Assembly (NCBI RefSeq): GCF_040802235.1
Contig: NC_133169.1
Span: forward strand, 40,989,034-41,053,033
Length of the DNA: 64,000 bases
DNA from: Manis javanica
Taxonomy: Eukaryota; Chordata; Mammalia; Pholidota; Manidae
Direction: 5' to 3'
The position numbers were made by a program, and so were the translations under genes. Below are positions 25,333 to 37,790 of the stretch, piece after piece. The notes under the pieces are model-generated. The model made no database searches. It had not been told where the DNA came from and saw only the letters and a list, made by a program, of their open reading frames with translations. Numbering within the stretch: position 1 is the first letter of the stretch; every line of letters starts with the position of its first letter.

Positions 25333-25800
25333 TTAAAATGAACCCCAGGGGTCACAGGCGCAGCCATGGGAGAACTGAGATAAGCACCAGTTCCTGGGTG
25401 GATCTGGAGGCCTAAACTGGAGAGGCCTGTGGTCCAGATCCCAGAGCAGGGCCATCCTGAGGGCATTGCTGACCGGTGTGCAGACACCTGCATGTGTCCT
25501 CAGATGCCAGCACAACCTGGAGCATGGCACAGGGCCACAGCACAGGCCTGGGATGCCAGCAGGAGACCAGGGGTGAGGCTAGAAGGCATCTGGTCCAATG
25601 AAGGGCAAGGTGGAGGCTCAGCCGCATGCGGGTGGAGATGCCAAGATCCTGTTGCCTGCAGTGCCTGGCCTGTGCTTGGAGAGCCAATGGTGAGAACAGG
25701 CTCTCAAGTCAGACTCGTGCTCAGGGTTAAGTAAATGCTCTTAAGGAAGCTGGCAAGAGCCCGGGGAGGGGCTCAGGCCAGGAAACAGTTCTCCAACTGC
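25333..25800. other. Local GC-rich patch, unassigned
   Basis: About 450 bases are distinctly richer in G and C than either flank and contain several overlapping open frames of 65-101 codons on both strands. None shows a domain I recognise. Overlapping frames on both strands are a by-product of GC-rich, stop-poor sequence. An old retrocopy or a degraded LTR are possible origins. Confidence 0.35.
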
Positions 25801-27044
25801 AGTTCTGATCAGGAGGAACTGCACTGAGGCCGCTATTTTGTCTTTCCTGAGTCCTAGGAAGAGTATTCACTTTACACTGGCCCATTATAAATCTAGTCAT
25901 GCTTCAGTCTCTTGAAGGGATGATTTTTTCATTTAATTTTTCCTTCTGTGAATGTGAATAGGGTCTTAGAAGGTTCAAATAGAGAGGTAAACTAGTATTT
26001 CAGTGCATGAAAGTGGTGAAATACAGGAAGCAAATATAAATGAAATTGGAATAATCAATATGTAAATTAAAACCTGGGTAATTTTAGCACATCCACTAAG
26101 CCTATGATTATCTGTGTTACTTTTAGGTAGCATTCAAAATATAAAAATATTATAATTCTTCACAGTTGGATAATTTGTTATTTTGATATAATTTTTAAAT
26201 TCGAGTTTGCATTTGCATAGGAAAGTCTGGACAAATATTCTTAAAGTGTTTAATTATAAATATAATTCATATTACTTAAGAAGTATATCTTTCAGAAAGA
26301 AGTTGATTTAATCTACTTCACATTTTTTCTAAGTCTATACATAGGGTGCTGCACATATAATTTTACAAGGAGAAAAAAGAAGTGGTCATTAAAATCCTCA
26401 CATATTTTCCTTTAAGTATATCAGAAAACTTGGCAATGTGTTGAATCATTTCTATCACAAGTTATCAAATTACTAGGAGAAATTCTGGTCTTCGTGCGCT
26501 GGAATAGGTAACATCCTGAAGGCAGCACAGTTTGCTCAGTCTCTGACGCCGCCTCTGACATGGGTCGGCTCGCCCTCCTTCCTTTGCAGCCGCGTCCTCT
26601 GTGCCCTGTGACGCCCATGCCTCCTGGGCTGCGGAAGCCAGAGATGGAAGGTCGGGATGATCTGTTTTACTCACACTCATTGTCTTCTGCACAGAGGTAA
26701 TCATGTCACTACAACTTAAATTCCATGGAAGGCGGGGAATACAGAAGATCGTATGGATATTTGTTAAGCACTATCTTTGGAAAATGTGCTGAATATAGTA
26801 TAAAATAGATGGACTATGTGAACAGAGTTACTCTTAGTGAAAAATGATCTTGTATCTAGTTAAAAGAGGGTAAGGTGGTAATTAAGTGAGGGGTTTCTTT
26901 TATTCAATTTTCTTCCTTTGTACAGGTTTGTCTCCAAGTGAGATTTCAATGTCTATAAATACGAGTGGAAAGATGAATATGGATGCATAAACAGGGTCAT
27001 GAGATAGAGAAAAGTCACAGTCATGTTAAGAGGAACTTTTCTTT
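25801..27044. other. Unassigned DNA with a short GC-rich patch
   Basis: This is AT-rich apart from 26480-26680, which is GC-rich with a few CpGs. Minus frames there of 65 and 79 codons (one containing DLPSLASAAQEAWASQG) match nothing I know. No other feature is seen. Confidence 0.35.
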
Positions 27045-27180
27045 AAATCCTCATACTACTCTCAGGATAATATAGTTTTGTTACAAACTACACCTGGGGA
27101 AACACACTGAGATTAAACAAATCATCCAGTTGAAGTGTACTACACAGCAGTAAATGAATTGATCCCCGGAACATTTTACC
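27045..27180 (-). repeat. MIR SINE fragment
   Basis: TTTAAATCCTCATACTACTC, GGGGAAACACACTGAGATTA and AACAAATCATCCAGTTGAAG follow the reverse complement of the mammalian MIR core at the expected spacing. Heavy divergence agrees with the great age of MIRs. Confidence 0.65.
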
Positions 27181-27419
27181 ACTAAGCTAGCCTAAATAAG
27201 TCATAAATAGGTAGCTTTATTGATTGCCAACTTGTGCTAATTCATGCCAGTAGGAACCAGTCAGAAAGTTTTACACAATTGGCCTATTACCCTTTAAATT
27301 TGCTACTTGATGGCTTGTATATTCCATTAGAAGCCCCAGCAGAGGCAATAGTCAGGGACAGCATGGACTTAAGAATATTGAATCATTACTGTCCCAGCCC
27401 CTGTTTGGCCTTCTATGGT

Positions 27420-27594
27420 GAAGGCTGTGTCATGAACTTCAGAGTCTCGGATAAAAAACTGCAGGTTAGTTTCCAGTCAGCGTGACAAGGAAAGTCATGG
27501 TGATAAGTGCAAAGAGACAGAAGTGAGTTGGGGTGTCCTGCAGCAGACCCAGAAGAATGAAGTCAGTTACAGTGTGATTCTCCACAGATGTCAT
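27420..27594 (-). pseudogene. Olfactory receptor relic, first segment only (OR2 group)
   Basis: A minus-strand start at 27594 opens a frame reading MTSVENHTVTDFILLGLLQD, the classic OR N-terminus with an NHT glycosylation site. A first transmembrane helix (FCLFALITMTFLVTLTGN) with the TM1 GN pair follows, then a stop at 27468-27466. Weak similarity to the next OR segment (IRDSEVH against the usual RDSRLH) continues past the stop to about 27420 and then ends. None of the later OR landmarks (PMYFLL, DRY, NPxIY) is found downstream, so the rest of the gene has been deleted or replaced. An AG directly before the start could be the old splice acceptor. It lies on the same strand as the other two OR loci and is a fossil member of the cluster. 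Confidence 0.7.
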
Positions 27595-27699
27595 GCTTGG
27601 AATATTCATAGGGGTAAAAGTAAAAGCATATAATATGGGAACTTCTTCGCAGTTAATAGTGGATGATGTAGAGCTTAACCCATCAAAAATATTGTTCAT

Positions 27700-30149
27700 A
27701 TCACCTAAATAATTTCAGAAAAAATGATGAATTGATCAAATGATAGTTGTCATATTTGATCTAGTGATATATGGCGTGAAATAGATATGTTTTCCTTTTT
27801 AATATATTTTGGATATAGGTTATTTCAAAGCCAAGGAGGTAAATAAAAAATAATTGCTTATTGGTAGTTCAGCAGCACTTTAGGTGATGGTTTTCTAGTG
27901 GAATAAAACCAATCAGATTGATTTTGTTCCACCTTCTGCCATTAGCTTCAGATCTCTGATGCCTAGAACAAAGCAGAACTCTGTAAGCAAGTTTGTTAAA
28001 AATGAAAAGCATTGCACGTGGAGGCTTCAAACACTATAAGCATAGGTGCATATATGTTCTGTATTGACAAGTAGAACATAATTCTTTATTTGATGAGTTT
28101 TCTATGTATAATGAGCATTTCACACACAGTTCCCCATGAATCATGTCATTTCTTCTTCAGACCATACAATCAGCTTTCAAGAACAAATGGGGATATGGTT
28201 ATTTATCTTGGTGATGAGGAAATTATGCACTGGATCCCAGTGGTAATGTGCACATTAGAAACCCTCTGCCTGATGCAGTTTCATGTAGCAGTGTGAGCCT
28301 TCATTCAATGCTGGAAAAGCTTTGTTTTCATATGCAGCTGCTGCTCACTCTAACTTTCAAATTCTTCAGCCTCTCAAGAACATTCCTTGTAAGTATTTCA
28401 ATCCTTTTCTTCAAAAATATGGTAAAACAGTCCTCTAAAACATTATATTTTTTATTATTAGCCCAAACCACCATTTATTAAAATTAGTCAGATTATTGTC
28501 TCCCACTTAATTTTTACATTGCTTTGTGGTTTCATGCAGTAATCATGTCTTGAATTATCTGTTTATCATAAGGCTCATAAAAAGAGGACCTGGTGATTTA
28601 TAAATTGGGAAGGATGACAGCTGTGAATGAATACTAAATTGGAAATATACTTTCATGTCAAGGTTTCAACAAAAATGCATTCCATAGCTTAAATGTATTT
28701 GAATTTAAACATTTAAATTAATTCAGTGTATGATCAACACAGAAAAAAACAAATAAACATCTTTAACAGTAGAATACATCAATAGATATCCATCATCATG
28801 GTAAGATTATAAACAGAAAACAGAAAAATAAAAAGAATAGAGTTTACTAACATTATTCAAAACAGCTGAGTATCTGGACACTAAAATAAAATGGTGAGAT
28901 TTTCAGTTCATATCCAATGGCTTTTTCCTTAGCAAGGATTGCAAAGTCTAATTGGGATTAAAATAAATACAAGCTCACGTGATGCTAACTTTTTGTATTT
29001 TTATTTAAATAATTTGTGTTGCAAGTCTCATACCGTAGGACATATTCCTGAATCTTCCATAAATATATCTTTGCTCACACTTTTTGCTGTCTGGATCCCC
29101 CACTCTTTCCTAATTTATTATTTTCAGAAAACAAAACAACCAAAACAATTCAAAACATAAAAACAATATGTATGGAATCCCCCCAAAGCTGTAAGCACAA
29201 GTTCTCATCTTTGTGCCATGCTGGCCACCCCAGTCCCTGCAGTCATCCTCCTTTACATTCCATAGCAATATGGTCCCTATTATGACCATGGCTCTTAATA
29301 TGTGGGCTGCCTTCCTGCACTTTATTCCTGGGGTAATGCCTCATTTACTATTAAATGTCTTTCTGTTTCTAAAATAAGTACAAACTTTTTAAAATTGAGT
29401 TTCTTTTTGCAATATTTCTATTTATTCACTCAGAAATCACATATGATTAAATGTGTTCACAGTTGGATTTTGGTGCAGAAAGAAAGGAATTTGAGGTCAA
29501 AATTCAGTACTGAGGTTTTGTTTCTTGCATTACTTAGTGATATGTAGTGAAATGAAATATTTAAGTCATTCTAAGCTTCAGTTCCATCATTTTGAAAAAT
29601 TGAGATTATAACCCATCTATCTCAAACATTTATTTCATACATAAAATGTACACTTTTTATTGTTAAGTGAAAATTGATCATTTTTAAAAATCAAATTTTC
29701 CTTTTGGTAGTCAGGTAAATTGATCAGTTCCAGGATCTAACTTGAAAAAATAAATTTCTTTGAAAGTAGTTGGGCCCTAGATCCCCCATTTTGCAAATTC
29801 TATAGTTGAACTTCTTCCTCTGGGCAACCATATGATGTTATTTAGGAGATTTTCAAGAGTGGATGATTAGCTTTTACAAGTGATTAGCCAACTAATAGGT
29901 TTGAATTATCTTTCCTTTCTAATACTTCTTACTTCTTCAGATCACAGCCTGTTCATTTTATATGATTTACTCAAATGAGAAGTCACTGCAGAGATTGCCA
30001 ACATTTTAAATGTCTCTTCACTCTCTCATCCTCCTTTTATGCCCCTGGGAAACTGTGGGAATGGAGCGCATGCTTTGTATTGTTCAGGAATATTCACAGT
30101 ATAAGCATAAAGTGTTAGCCACTATAATGTAAAGGGAAATTAATATTAC
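27700..30149. other. Unassigned DNA; possible MIR/L2 traces only
   Basis: A MIR-like phrase (GATGAGGAAATTATGCACTG, 28213) and another near 29560-29640 are too diverged to call firmly. The open frames of 68-81 codons are AT-driven. No gene was recognised. Confidence 0.4.
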
Positions 30150-30360
30150 CACGATGGATTTTGGGTTAGACAGGTTAGTATTTGTGCTCTGCCAGGTACG
30201 GGCTCGTGGTTTGGAGCAAGCTTGTGATTTAGAGCCTGCTTTACTCATCCACAAAGTTGGATTCCAACCTGCATCTGAAAGTTGAGAAAAAAGGAATTAA
30301 CTATCAAGTTGCTTTAGGACAATGGCTGGAATAAAGCTAGTATTAATAAATATTAATGTT
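30150..30360 (+). repeat. MIR SINE fragment
   Basis: The order of GTGATTTAGAGCCTGC, TTTACTCATCCACAAAGTTG and GACAATGGCTGGAATAAAGC, ending in AATAAATATTAATG, follows the MIR consensus on the plus strand, including its 3' tail. It is strongly diverged. Confidence 0.5.
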
Positions 30361-32239
30361 CTTCCTACCGGTTATCTTCCAAACTTCTGGGCAGTTTTTT
30401 CAGTATTACCTCATTTTGTCCTCACATTTCTCCCCCATCCCTCTCCCGTCTTTCTCTCCATTCTTCCACCCTAACTTCTACCCTCCCTTATTCCATTGTG
30501 TCTTCAAAAGGATGTGATTGACTATTAAATTTTATGTACTATTTTATGTACCTTGCCCTTCTCACATGGCATATGAGAAAATTCACTGAAAAAAAGAACA
30601 CTTGAAAATGTTACTTATTTGTTTATCTACTGGATATCCAGAACTGTCATCTGTTATTTCAAAATGATGAGTTATGGTACATAGGGAAGTATTTTGGTAT
30701 TCATGCAAGAAGAATATAAAGGAGATATTTTATGAAGTGCAGATGGGGATTTCAAAAGGAGAAAAATGCAATATGCATTGATGGTAAGAGTCCATACAGT
30801 TTGCTTTCACAAAGGTGTTTAAAATAGAATAATGCATATTTGATTAGACAATCATTTGGCATTGCCTTTCATAAAATGATCGTTTCATGGGAATTTCTAG
30901 ATAACGGTTAACCACATTAATGGTACAATCTTTCACAACGAAGATGTTATCGTTGCATCATTATTTGGAGGAAATTGCCCACTTGTAACAAGAATGTAAA
31001 AAGCTGAAAAATCAAACATATGTATAGAAAGAAGGCTGAATTTATCCCCTCATTGATACTGTGGTAATTAAATGAAAATTATTAGTTTGGTTGTATTTTG
31101 TAGATACAACCAAGTTAGGAAGATGTGCTGTCCATGCAACCAAATTATATTATTTGCAAGATCTTGGAAGCAGCAGTTTCTCTCACATTTCAGACAGTGA
31201 TATATGTTTGAAACTGAAGCATTGAGAAGTCCCATAGTTACAAATTTGAAATTGCACGTGCAGAAATACCCACATTTATAGCTACTTACCTGCCTAGTGA
31301 TTAATGGTTTGTTCACAAAGACCACGTAACTAGACAAATGCAATTTTAGCTCCTGGCACTGGAATGCAAGTGAAATGTTTATGCTAAATAGACATTTAAA
31401 TAAGGAATATCTTCTATGTGCATTTGCTTGTATATGGCACCAGGAAATAAGTACTAAACAAAATAATTTAAACCCGGGAATGTGTAAACATGGGGATTTT
31501 ATTCCCCTTTGATCATTGCATCATTTGAGAATTGTCTTCCAAGGGGTTTTCATCATCCTTAATAGAGATGATGAGAAATGACTCTTGTGTTCCCAAGGGA
31601 ATGAAATACAATGTCAGGAGTCTAATATGATTTGGGTAAAACATGGGGGAATGAAATGTATTTACAATTATTAACACAATAATTTGTATAAATTTAGAGA
31701 TTGAATGAGCCATTTTGTGAGAAATAAGGGGGGGCTAAACAGTCTTAAAGTTTGACTAGTATTCAATTTTATTATGCAATTAGCTTGATGAAAGCTGTAT
31801 ACAAAAGTTACCAAAAATCACAGTTGGATCATTTAAAAGACACTGATAAAAAGTCAGTAAAGTCAATTTGAAATATCACATATGATACACATAGAATAAT
31901 AAGGTCTTCAATTAAAATGTAGTAAACAGTTACTGGAGGAATAAGTTTTAGATATATGCATGTTCCTTTATATTATCATAAATAAGGTCCAGTTCTAACA
32001 ATGAATAAAAATCTTAGTTACCTCCATGCTAAAGTGAAGAAATAATTAATATACGCTATGACAGAGATATATTTAAAACTGAGTGAAGTATAAAGAGGTA
32101 ATAGATATCTGAAGAAGTCTTTCAAAAGCAATATTATTCACGGGGCACATCCATGATATTTTGTTCTAGGGCCATGCTTTGTGGAGAAAATCAATATTTT
32201 ATCTAGGTACTTTCAATTATGAATTATACTGAATACATA
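30361..32239. other. Unassigned AT-rich DNA
   Basis: I see no gene and no repeat that can be named. The 91-codon minus frame at 31068-31343 shows no motif and is taken as chance. Confidence 0.4.
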
Positions 32240-32690
32240 TATATTGTAAATGGTTGGAAATCATTGTCAGAAACAACAATAGCCCCTTTAATCTCCACAC
32301 ATCTTTCACCCACCCATCCCAGTCCCTCCACCATCGTGACCACCAGTTACTTCTCAGTGCCTGAGCCTAGTGCTATTTTTGTTCATTTGGCTTGATTTGT
32401 TTTGTTTAGGTTCCACCTGTAAGTTAAATCATACAGTATTTGCTATCCTCTGACTAGTTTATTTCTCAGAACATGACACCCTCTGTGCCCATGCATTCTG
32501 TTGCAAATGGCCTGGGATGAGAGTAGAGCCTATAATCAATAATTATGTGACTTCTTTATATGTTGAGAGATAGTAAATACACTACTTTGCATAAGCATTT
32601 AACAGCAAAAATTGCTGTCAAATCACTATGTTGTGTACTTGAGACCAATAAAATATTGTACACCAACTGTATTTCCAAAAAAAGTAGAAG
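32240..32690. mobile_element. L1 3' end fragments in opposite orientations
   Basis: 32280-32510 reads as a reverse-complement L1 3' UTR (CCTCCACCATCGTGACCACC, GTTAAATCATACAGTATTTG, GCATTCTGTTGCAAATGG). From about 32525 a plus-orientation L1 3' end follows (CAAATCACTATGTTGTGTAC, AATAAAATATTGTACACCAA). One piece has probably inserted into or next to the other. Confidence 0.55.
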
Positions 32691-34199
32691 TAGCATATAA
32701 TCTCATTATTAGTGAATCAGTTAAATTTTCTTTCCATCCTAATAATTAAAATTTTAAATCAAACTTGTGTTATGATTACAGAATGTTTGGTGGTGCAGGT
32801 ATAGCATATGGTTTAATTCAGTGGATTGACAAAAGCATTCATAAATTTCCTTAACTTTTTTCTCTACTTCTATAAGTTTCAGTGCAAATATAGATAGTAT
32901 GGCTGGAAAAACATGCACAGCTTTTCCAGGTTTCACATGCACAATTCACAGTTTCTGCAGACTGCAACTTAAGAAGCTATCAGAGTAGTAGAAGAACTTC
33001 TTTATCAGAAACCTCCCCAGATAACATCTGAGCAGACAGGACAAAGCCTTGTCATGTGCATGTTCCTGAGATAATCATGGAGAATGGGATTACTGTTATT
33101 CACCCAGTGGTATGTTCAAACCCCTGGAAGTGGCCTTGATCTGTCTATTAATTGGCTTACAATTTCCAAACCTCAGTGTATCACAGTGTGGGGATAGTTC
33201 TCATCGATAGCACCTACTGTGTGCATCAAATGCACCTTCGCTCTGTATCTTTATTCCTGCTTCCTGTGTTGGAAGCTCAATAGCCCCTACTGAGTCACCA
33301 CTCTCATGACACAGGACTAGCAGTGTGACTAGGTGGTGGCTTGTAAAGATTTTTTTCTGGATGTGGAATCCTTCATTTTATTTAGACTCCATTTGCCAGA
33401 GTAAGTCATCACAGTGAATTAAATAGAGTATCCCACTACTCAGGTGCATGGAAGATAATCTTCTCCCTTGATAGCAAGTGTACTGTTTGTATTGCTTGAA
33501 CAATGTGATATTTCATACATGGTGAGGTCTGCATTTGGACTCTGTATTATGTATCCATATGAGTCAGGTTTTTCCTATTTTTATTATACTGATGCACACA
33601 AGACAGTCAACAATTTCAGAAACATAAAACGATAAGCATTTATTTCACAAAACTCTACAGGTTTGTCAGATTTGAATTCAGGTTGGTTCCATGTGTCTCT
33701 TAATCTCCTTAAACCAGCTGAGTGGCCAGATGTTCCTCAGGGCATGCACATCTCATGGTGGTGGTTCCAGATCTCCCTGATAGGGGTCTACAGTATTAGG
33801 TGGAGCTATCGTACTGCCACTTCATCCACATTGTATCATCCAAGGTACACGGCTAATGCAGTCTTAAGGGATAGAGCAAACAATGTTAATAATCTAATCT
33901 ATGTAAGTGCCTTTTATTTATTCCACAAATATAATACAGGCATCAACTATTTGTCAGTTATAAAACAGGAGCTTTTAAGGTATATGCTTTCAAAAATAGA
34001 AGCACACATAAACACATGGTACCATTCTGTGAAAGGAAAAGTTAAAAAATAGAGTATGGTGATAAGGCAATAACTGGTTTATACTTGAAGAATGGGGATG
34101 TATTTTCTATTATAATAACATTTCAGTAGAAACCTAAAGGAATTGAGGGAAGTAGCTACTAATATTTCTGCATTAAAATGTTCAAAGGAAATGAACTAG
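32691..34199. other. Unassigned DNA, probably ancient repeats
   Basis: No gene was found. 33590-33800 has the look of an old repeat end (GCATTTATTTCACAAAACTC), but the family is uncertain. The 129-codon plus frame at 33663-34052 has no domain or signal I recognise. Confidence 0.35.
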
Positions 34200-35620
34200 A
34201 TTAAACTCTTAAGGTTGGAGCCTAGCTAAAATATACAAAGAATAAAAATTAGAAAAATACTGCAGGTTGTAATGAAAGGCAAACTGATTCTAAAGCTTTC
34301 AAGGAGAAGTAAAAGATCCAGAGGAGTCCACAAAGTATTGGAGAAGAAAAGAGTTGGACTGATACTACTCAGCTTCAGGACTTGCTATAAAGCTGTAGTA
34401 ATCGGAACAAAGAGGCGTTCAGAAAAGGATAGGCAAGTAACTCTGTGCAAACAATAAAAAAATGGACCTATACAAATATACTGAATTGATCTTTGATGAA
34501 AGAGTAAAGTCAATACAATGAAAAAGATAATCTTTTCAACAAATGGTGGAGGAGCTAATGAGCATTCACATGTAAGAAAAATAATCTAGACAGAAGCACT
34601 GCACACTTTTCAAACACTAACTAAAAATGGATCACAGACTTAAATGTTAATCACAGAAACAATAAATTCCTGAAAGAAAACATACAGGAAAACCTAGCCA
34701 CCCTTGATATTTTGATGACTTAGATACAATACCAGAGGCATGATCCATGAAAGAAATAATGAGAAAGTTGGGCTTCATTAACATTGAAAACTTCTGCTCT
34801 GTGCATGGCTGTGTCAAGGGAATAAGAAAATAAGCCACAGCAAAAGCTGCAGCTGTTACCCAAAATATATTAAAGAACTCTTAAAGTCACCAATAAGAAA
34901 ACACACACTGTGATTTAAAAAATGGGCAGACACATTGACAGTCACCATGCCCAAGAAGATACGCAGTTGGCAAATAGGCATGTGGAAAAGTGTTCCACAA
35001 TACGTGTCATCAGGAAAGTGTAAGTGAGAAGAAAATAAGATGCCACCACTTATCTATTAGAAAGTCCAAAATCTAGAACATTGATAATACAAAATGCAGG
35101 CCAGGGTGTGGAAAAATAGGAACTATTAATTCAGGGCTAGTAGGAATGCAAAATGTTACAGCCACTTTGAAAGAGAATTTGGCTTTTTTTTTTTTAACCA
35201 AACACTTACTATGCAATATACCTATGACACTCCTTGTTATTTACCCAAAGGAGTTGGAAACTTATGCCCACAAAATATCTCACACAGATGTTTCCAGCAG
35301 CTCTATTCATAACTGCCGAAACCTGAAAGCAACCAAGATGTCCTTCAGTAGGCAAATGCCTTAATAAGCCATGGTACTTCCAGACAATGGAATATTATTC
35401 TGCACTGAAAAAGAAATGAGTTATGAAGCCAAGAAAAAAAAAGGATGGACTTAACTGAATATTACTAAGTGAGAGAAGGCAATCTGAAAAGGCCACATAC
35501 TGTATTATTCCAACTATATGACACCAAAGAAAAGGTAAAGCTATGGAGAAAGAGATTGGGGAGGTGGGAGGGATGAACAGGTAGAACACTGAATATTTTT
35601 AAGGCAGTGAAACCTCTGTA
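34200..35620 (+). mobile_element. Old LINE-1 fragment, end of ORF2 and 3' UTR
   Basis: Plus-strand L1 phrases occur in the correct order: GCTATAAAGCTGTAGTAATC (34384), AACAAATGGTGGAGGAGC, AAAAATGGATCACAGACTTA, TTTGGCAAATAGG-like text, GCCACTTTGAAAGAGAATTT and GGAATATTATTCTGCACTGA (35390). Frames are heavily broken. It is the 3' quarter of an element with no 5' part attached. Confidence 0.7.
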
Positions 35621-35800
35621 TATTATTTCTTACTGAAGTATAGTTTACAAAGAATATTATATGGGTTTCAGGTGTACAACATGGTGATTCTACAGTTATT
35701 TACATTTTTTAATGCTCCCTACAATAAGGGCCAACATGCAAAGGTATTACAATATTATTCACTATATTCCCTACTGTATTTACATTCCCTTGACTATAAG
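35621..35800 (-). mobile_element. L1 3' UTR fragment, reverse orientation
   Basis: TTCTTACTGAAGTATAGTTT and GGGTTTCAGGTGTACAACAT match the reverse complement of an L1 3' UTR. The piece lies between two plus-oriented L1 fragments. A related copy occurs at 57140-57360. Confidence 0.6.
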
Positions 35801-36690
35801 AGTTTGGTCAAAAAAACTGGAGATGCAAAGAAATGGAAAGATATCCCATATTCATGAATTGGAAGATTTAATAGTATCAAATCTCTGTCTTACACATAAC
35901 ACTCTAAAGTCAAGGAAATCCCTCAAATTCCCATGGCATTTTTCATAGAGATAGAAAAAAATCCTAAAATTTATATTGAGCTGCAAGGGACTCCAAATAT
36001 CCAAAGCAAATTTGAGAAAGAAGAACAAAAATGAAGGCATCATGTTTTCTGGTATCAACATATAGTACAAAGCTATAGTAATCAAAACAATATGACACTG
36101 GCATAATAAAAACAGATATAATGATCAATGGAACAGAATTAAGAGTCCAGAAAAAAACCCTCACATACATGACATATGTGGTCAACTTATATCTGACAAG
36201 TGTTCCAAGAATACTCAATGGGTAACGGAAATTGTCTTCAATAAATTGTGTTGGGAAAACTTAATAACTCCATGTAGAAGAATGAAATTAGACCCCTACA
36301 TTATACCAGTCACACACTAAACTCAATATGGATTACTGATTTAAACATAATAAACAATAAAATCCTAAGAAGAAAACATTAGGGAAAAACTTTCGGCTCT
36401 GTCAGTACTTCCTAGGCAGGACACCAAAAGCACAAACTTCAAAAGCAAAAATAAGTGTCTGACTATATCAAACTGAAAAGCTTGTGCACAGCACAAGAGA
36501 AAATCAACAAAATTAAAAGGCAACCTGAGGAATGGGAGAACATATTTGCAAGCCATGTATATCTGTTAAGTGATTAATATTCAGAGCATATGAAGAACTA
36601 ATACAGCTCAACAGCAAAAAAGCCAACAAGCTGATTAAAAAATAAGCATAGGAACTGAATAAGCTTTTTTTCCCAAAAATGACATATAAA
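35801..36690 (+). mobile_element. Old LINE-1 ORF2 fragment
   Basis: AAGCTATAGTAATCAAAACA, CAATGGAACAGAATTAAGAG, CTTCAATAAATTGTGTTGGG and GCACAGCACAAGAGAAAATC are C-terminal ORF2 phrases on the plus strand. Many stops are present. It ends near a T-run at 36666. Confidence 0.7.
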
Positions 36691-36764
36691 TTTGTTTTTA
36701 TGGGCATTTATTTGTTACAGTAGGCTGATGATGTCCAGTATATTGAGTGACCTTAACTCCCTGT

Positions 36765-37120
36765 AATGTCTCAGTCTTCATTTCCATATTCTTTACTCAG
36801 CTTCAGTCTTGTCTCAAAACGCACCTTACCCAGCAAGCCTATCCCTGAGCATTTACCATCTCAGTACCATCACCCACTCCCTAAATGTCCTGGTCCTCCC
36901 TACCGGGCTCTCTTCATTTCTGTGCAATCAGTTTCCACCTTCTAGGTGAAATAATAATAAACTTATGAAGCACATTTACAGTCTGTTGTCATTGTAGCCA
37001 CGAGCATTTAAACTTCATATTGGGCTTTTGTTTTATATCCTGGACTAGCCAAATGGCTAGAACAGTGCTGGCTACCTGGCAGTTGCTCAATATCGGTTGA
37101 ATACATGAATAAATGAATTG
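36765..37120 (+). repeat. LINE-2 (L2) 3' end fragment
   Basis: AAACGCACCTTACCCAGCAA, CTCCCTAAATGTCC-type text and the tail AGAACAGTGCTGGCTACCTG with GTTGCTCAATATCGGTTGAA follow the L2 3' consensus in plus orientation. Strong divergence fits an element that predates placental orders. Confidence 0.6.
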
Positions 37121-37512
37121 TCCACAGAATTCAATTTGTTTTATCATTTTTCATTCAGATAAAGCATAAAGAAAATTAAAAGTATTGTCTCTGGGTCTTT
37201 CCCACATAATAAGAAGTCAAATGCTGTAAAAGCACTAGCATGATCTATGTTTGTAATTTGAAACATCACCTAGATTTAAATGTTCAAAAACAAAAACAAA
37301 ATTCAGTCAGAATCAACAGTCAATATACAAAAATTTACTTTGGCCTGTTTTATTACCTTAAAGAAATTTAATTATATTTTATTAATCTTTTATACAGGGA
37401 ATCATTGGTGCTTAATGATATTGTTTACATGTGGATAATCATTAACTGTTAACTGTGTTATGTTATGCAAACTCAGCATGTATGACTTACCCCTCAATAT
37501 AAGCAGATAAGT

Positions 37513-37604
37513 ACACAAACACACACACATACACACATATACATATATATATTTATATATATACATATATATATATAAATATATATATATACACACACAT
37601 ACAT
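37513..37604. repeat. CA/TA microsatellite
   Basis: Alternating (CA)n and (TA)n runs with small interruptions extend for about 90 bases. The 83-codon Tyr/Ile-rich minus frame across it is an artefact of the repeat. Confidence 0.9.
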
Positions 37605-37790
37605 CAAAGTGGTGCAGTATATGAAAACAGTAATTCAGTTTTCTGACCACCAATAAATGGAAAGATTATCAAAAATATAAAACTAAATGTTGAAATACCA
37701 TGTGACCCAGTATTTTCACTTCTGGGAAAGGGCCAAAAAAAGTAAAATAACCCATTTTAAAAGACATGTACATTCTTATGTTTTCTGATT
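37605..37790 (+). mobile_element. Short L1 ORF2 tail fragment
   Basis: AATACCATGTGACCCAGTAT followed by CACTTCTGGGAAAGGGCC is the well-known ORF2 C-terminal stretch in plus orientation. It starts beside the microsatellite. Confidence 0.6.

Noticed and set aside
33663-34052. 129-codon plus frame
   Set aside because: It has no motif, a composition changing along its length and old-repeat surroundings; treated as chance.
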